From: JBNJEM01 sp051745935
GTDB lineage: Bacteria > Planctomycetota > Planctomycetia > Pirellulales > Pirellulaceae
Direction: 5' to 3'
NCBI GenBank assembly: GCA_051745935.1
Contig: JBNJEM010000131.1
Span: 1 to 14,005, forward strand
Length of the DNA stretch: 14,005 bases
This document shows, piece after piece, positions 13,572 to 14,005 of this stretch. The notes under the pieces were generated by a model that searched no databases, was not told where the DNA came from, and was given only the letters and a program-made list of their open reading frames with translations. The translations under genes and the position numbers were made by a program. Every line of letters starts with the position of its first letter. The first letter of the stretch is position 1.

Positions 13572-13733
13572 ATGTCGCGTCCCATCCTTCCGGACACGGA
13601 TGTTCTTGTCGGTTTTTTCCGGGGACACGACAAAGCAGTGAGCTTCGTCAACACGTACCATGCTCGCATCGTTCTTTCTGCGATCGTGGTCGCTGAATTA
13701 CATGCAGGCGAACACAACCGAATGAAAGATTAG
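13572..13733 (+). pseudogene. vapC: truncated VapC-like PIN-domain toxin
   Basis: The ATG lies 2 nt after the vapB stop, as in an intact vapBC operon. The product is MSRPILPDTDVLVGFFRG and on, carrying the first PIN acidic residue (D8, in a DTDVLV motif) and the second (E42, in AELHAG). It stops at a TAG (13731-13733) after 53 residues, whereas PIN toxins are about 120-140. Reading through the TAG gives FVELLQLLITAFRLSPS, which still resembles a PIN helix, and then similarity is lost by about 13785. The C-terminal acidic residues needed for the metal site are therefore missing. Nuclease activity is very unlikely; an annotation giving this as a small intact ORF would be misleading. Confidence 0.75.
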
Positions 13734-13866
13734 TTCGTTGAGCTGCTACAGTTGTTAATCACCGCTTTCCGCCTTTCACCCTCAATGGAAAGACAGCGAA
13801 TCTGGACGGCTTTGCAGCGAAAAACAAATAATTGTCGCATGACCCGGGCTGCGGGTGAGGCCAATG

Positions 13867-13891
13867 CCCTCGGCTTGTCCGAGGGATTATT
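13867..13891 (+). terminator. intrinsic-terminator-like hairpin after vapBC
   Basis: CCCTCGG (13867-13873), loop CTTGT, CCGAGGG (13879-13885), then ATTATT. A perfect 7-bp GC-rich stem with a short, imperfect T-rich tail on the plus strand, placed between the toxin remnant and repeat array C. Confidence 0.5.
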
Positions 13892-13906
13892 ACGTTCCTC
13901 GCTATA

Positions 13907-14005
13907 CTATACCGGTCGCGGATGAGTTTCTCCGCCGCGAGTCCGACCAACGGGAGGGCGGCTGGCGCCGGGCAGCTTTCCATCCGGAAAAATCCAACCG
14001 CCTGA
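13907..14005 (-). repeat. 100-bp repeat, copy C, inverted, cut by window edge
   Basis: The reverse complement of this 99-bp stretch matches the unit of arrays A and B, including the 31-bp core (13927-13957) and the terminal GGTATAG. It belongs to the same subtype as array A (GGATGGAAAG, and AAACTCATCC as in copy A2), with its own substitutions such as CGGCGCCAGC where the others have CGACGCAAGC. More copies may continue beyond the window. The flanking CTATACTATA (13902-13911) shows a 5-bp duplication at its edge. Confidence 0.9.

Noticed and set aside
13759..13983. 74-codon minus-strand frame ending in the repeat
   Set aside because: About a third of it is the repeat itself and the rest shows no domain or ribosome site; it is a chance frame.

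Overview
The window looks like chromosomal DNA of a planctomycete (Planctomycetota, probably a Pirellulales-type lineage). This is inferred from gene content: a eukaryote-type UDP-sugar pyrophosphorylase in place of the usual bacterial type, an over-long 1227-residue SecA with a middle insertion and an expanded C-terminal half, a Kdo transferase (so a Gram-negative-type outer membrane), moderately high GC, and long gene-free gaps. No taxonomic search was possible.

Layout from left to right. A 100-bp tandem repeat array (A, 1-183) is followed by a minus-strand block: a UDPGP-family pyrophosphorylase (193-1593), a second array of the same repeat (B, 1612-1916), a four-TM protein of unknown function (1898-2866, its stop codon lies inside array B), and metK (2895-4064). 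A 576-bp gap follows, then waaA/kdtA (4641-5948) and secA (6109-9792), also on the minus strand. A 903-bp gap separates secA from a divergent plus-strand PhnP-like metallo-beta-lactamase-fold hydrolase (10696-11514). This converges on a minus-strand family-4 glycosyltransferase (11742-12899). Next comes a plus-strand toxin-antitoxin locus: operator-like palindrome, intact VapB-like RHH antitoxin (13336-13569) and a VapC PIN toxin broken by an early stop (13572-13733). A terminator-like hairpin follows, then an inverted copy of the 100-bp repeat (C, 13907-14005) that runs off the window.

Most genes are housekeeping. UDP-GlcNAc synthesis, Kdo transfer and the GT4 enzyme all concern the cell surface; MetK supplies S-adenosylmethionine; SecA drives protein export. 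The accessory signals are the 100-bp repeat family, whose three arrays all show the same end to the 3' end of the neighbouring gene, and the decayed vapBC locus beside one of them. The most unusual protein feature is in SecA: a segment of about 240 residues in the C-terminal half appears to hold four tandem versions of a helical module that ordinary SecA has once, and there is also a small inserted beta-rich segment. No CRISPR array, tRNA, rRNA, intact insertion sequence or origin was recognised.
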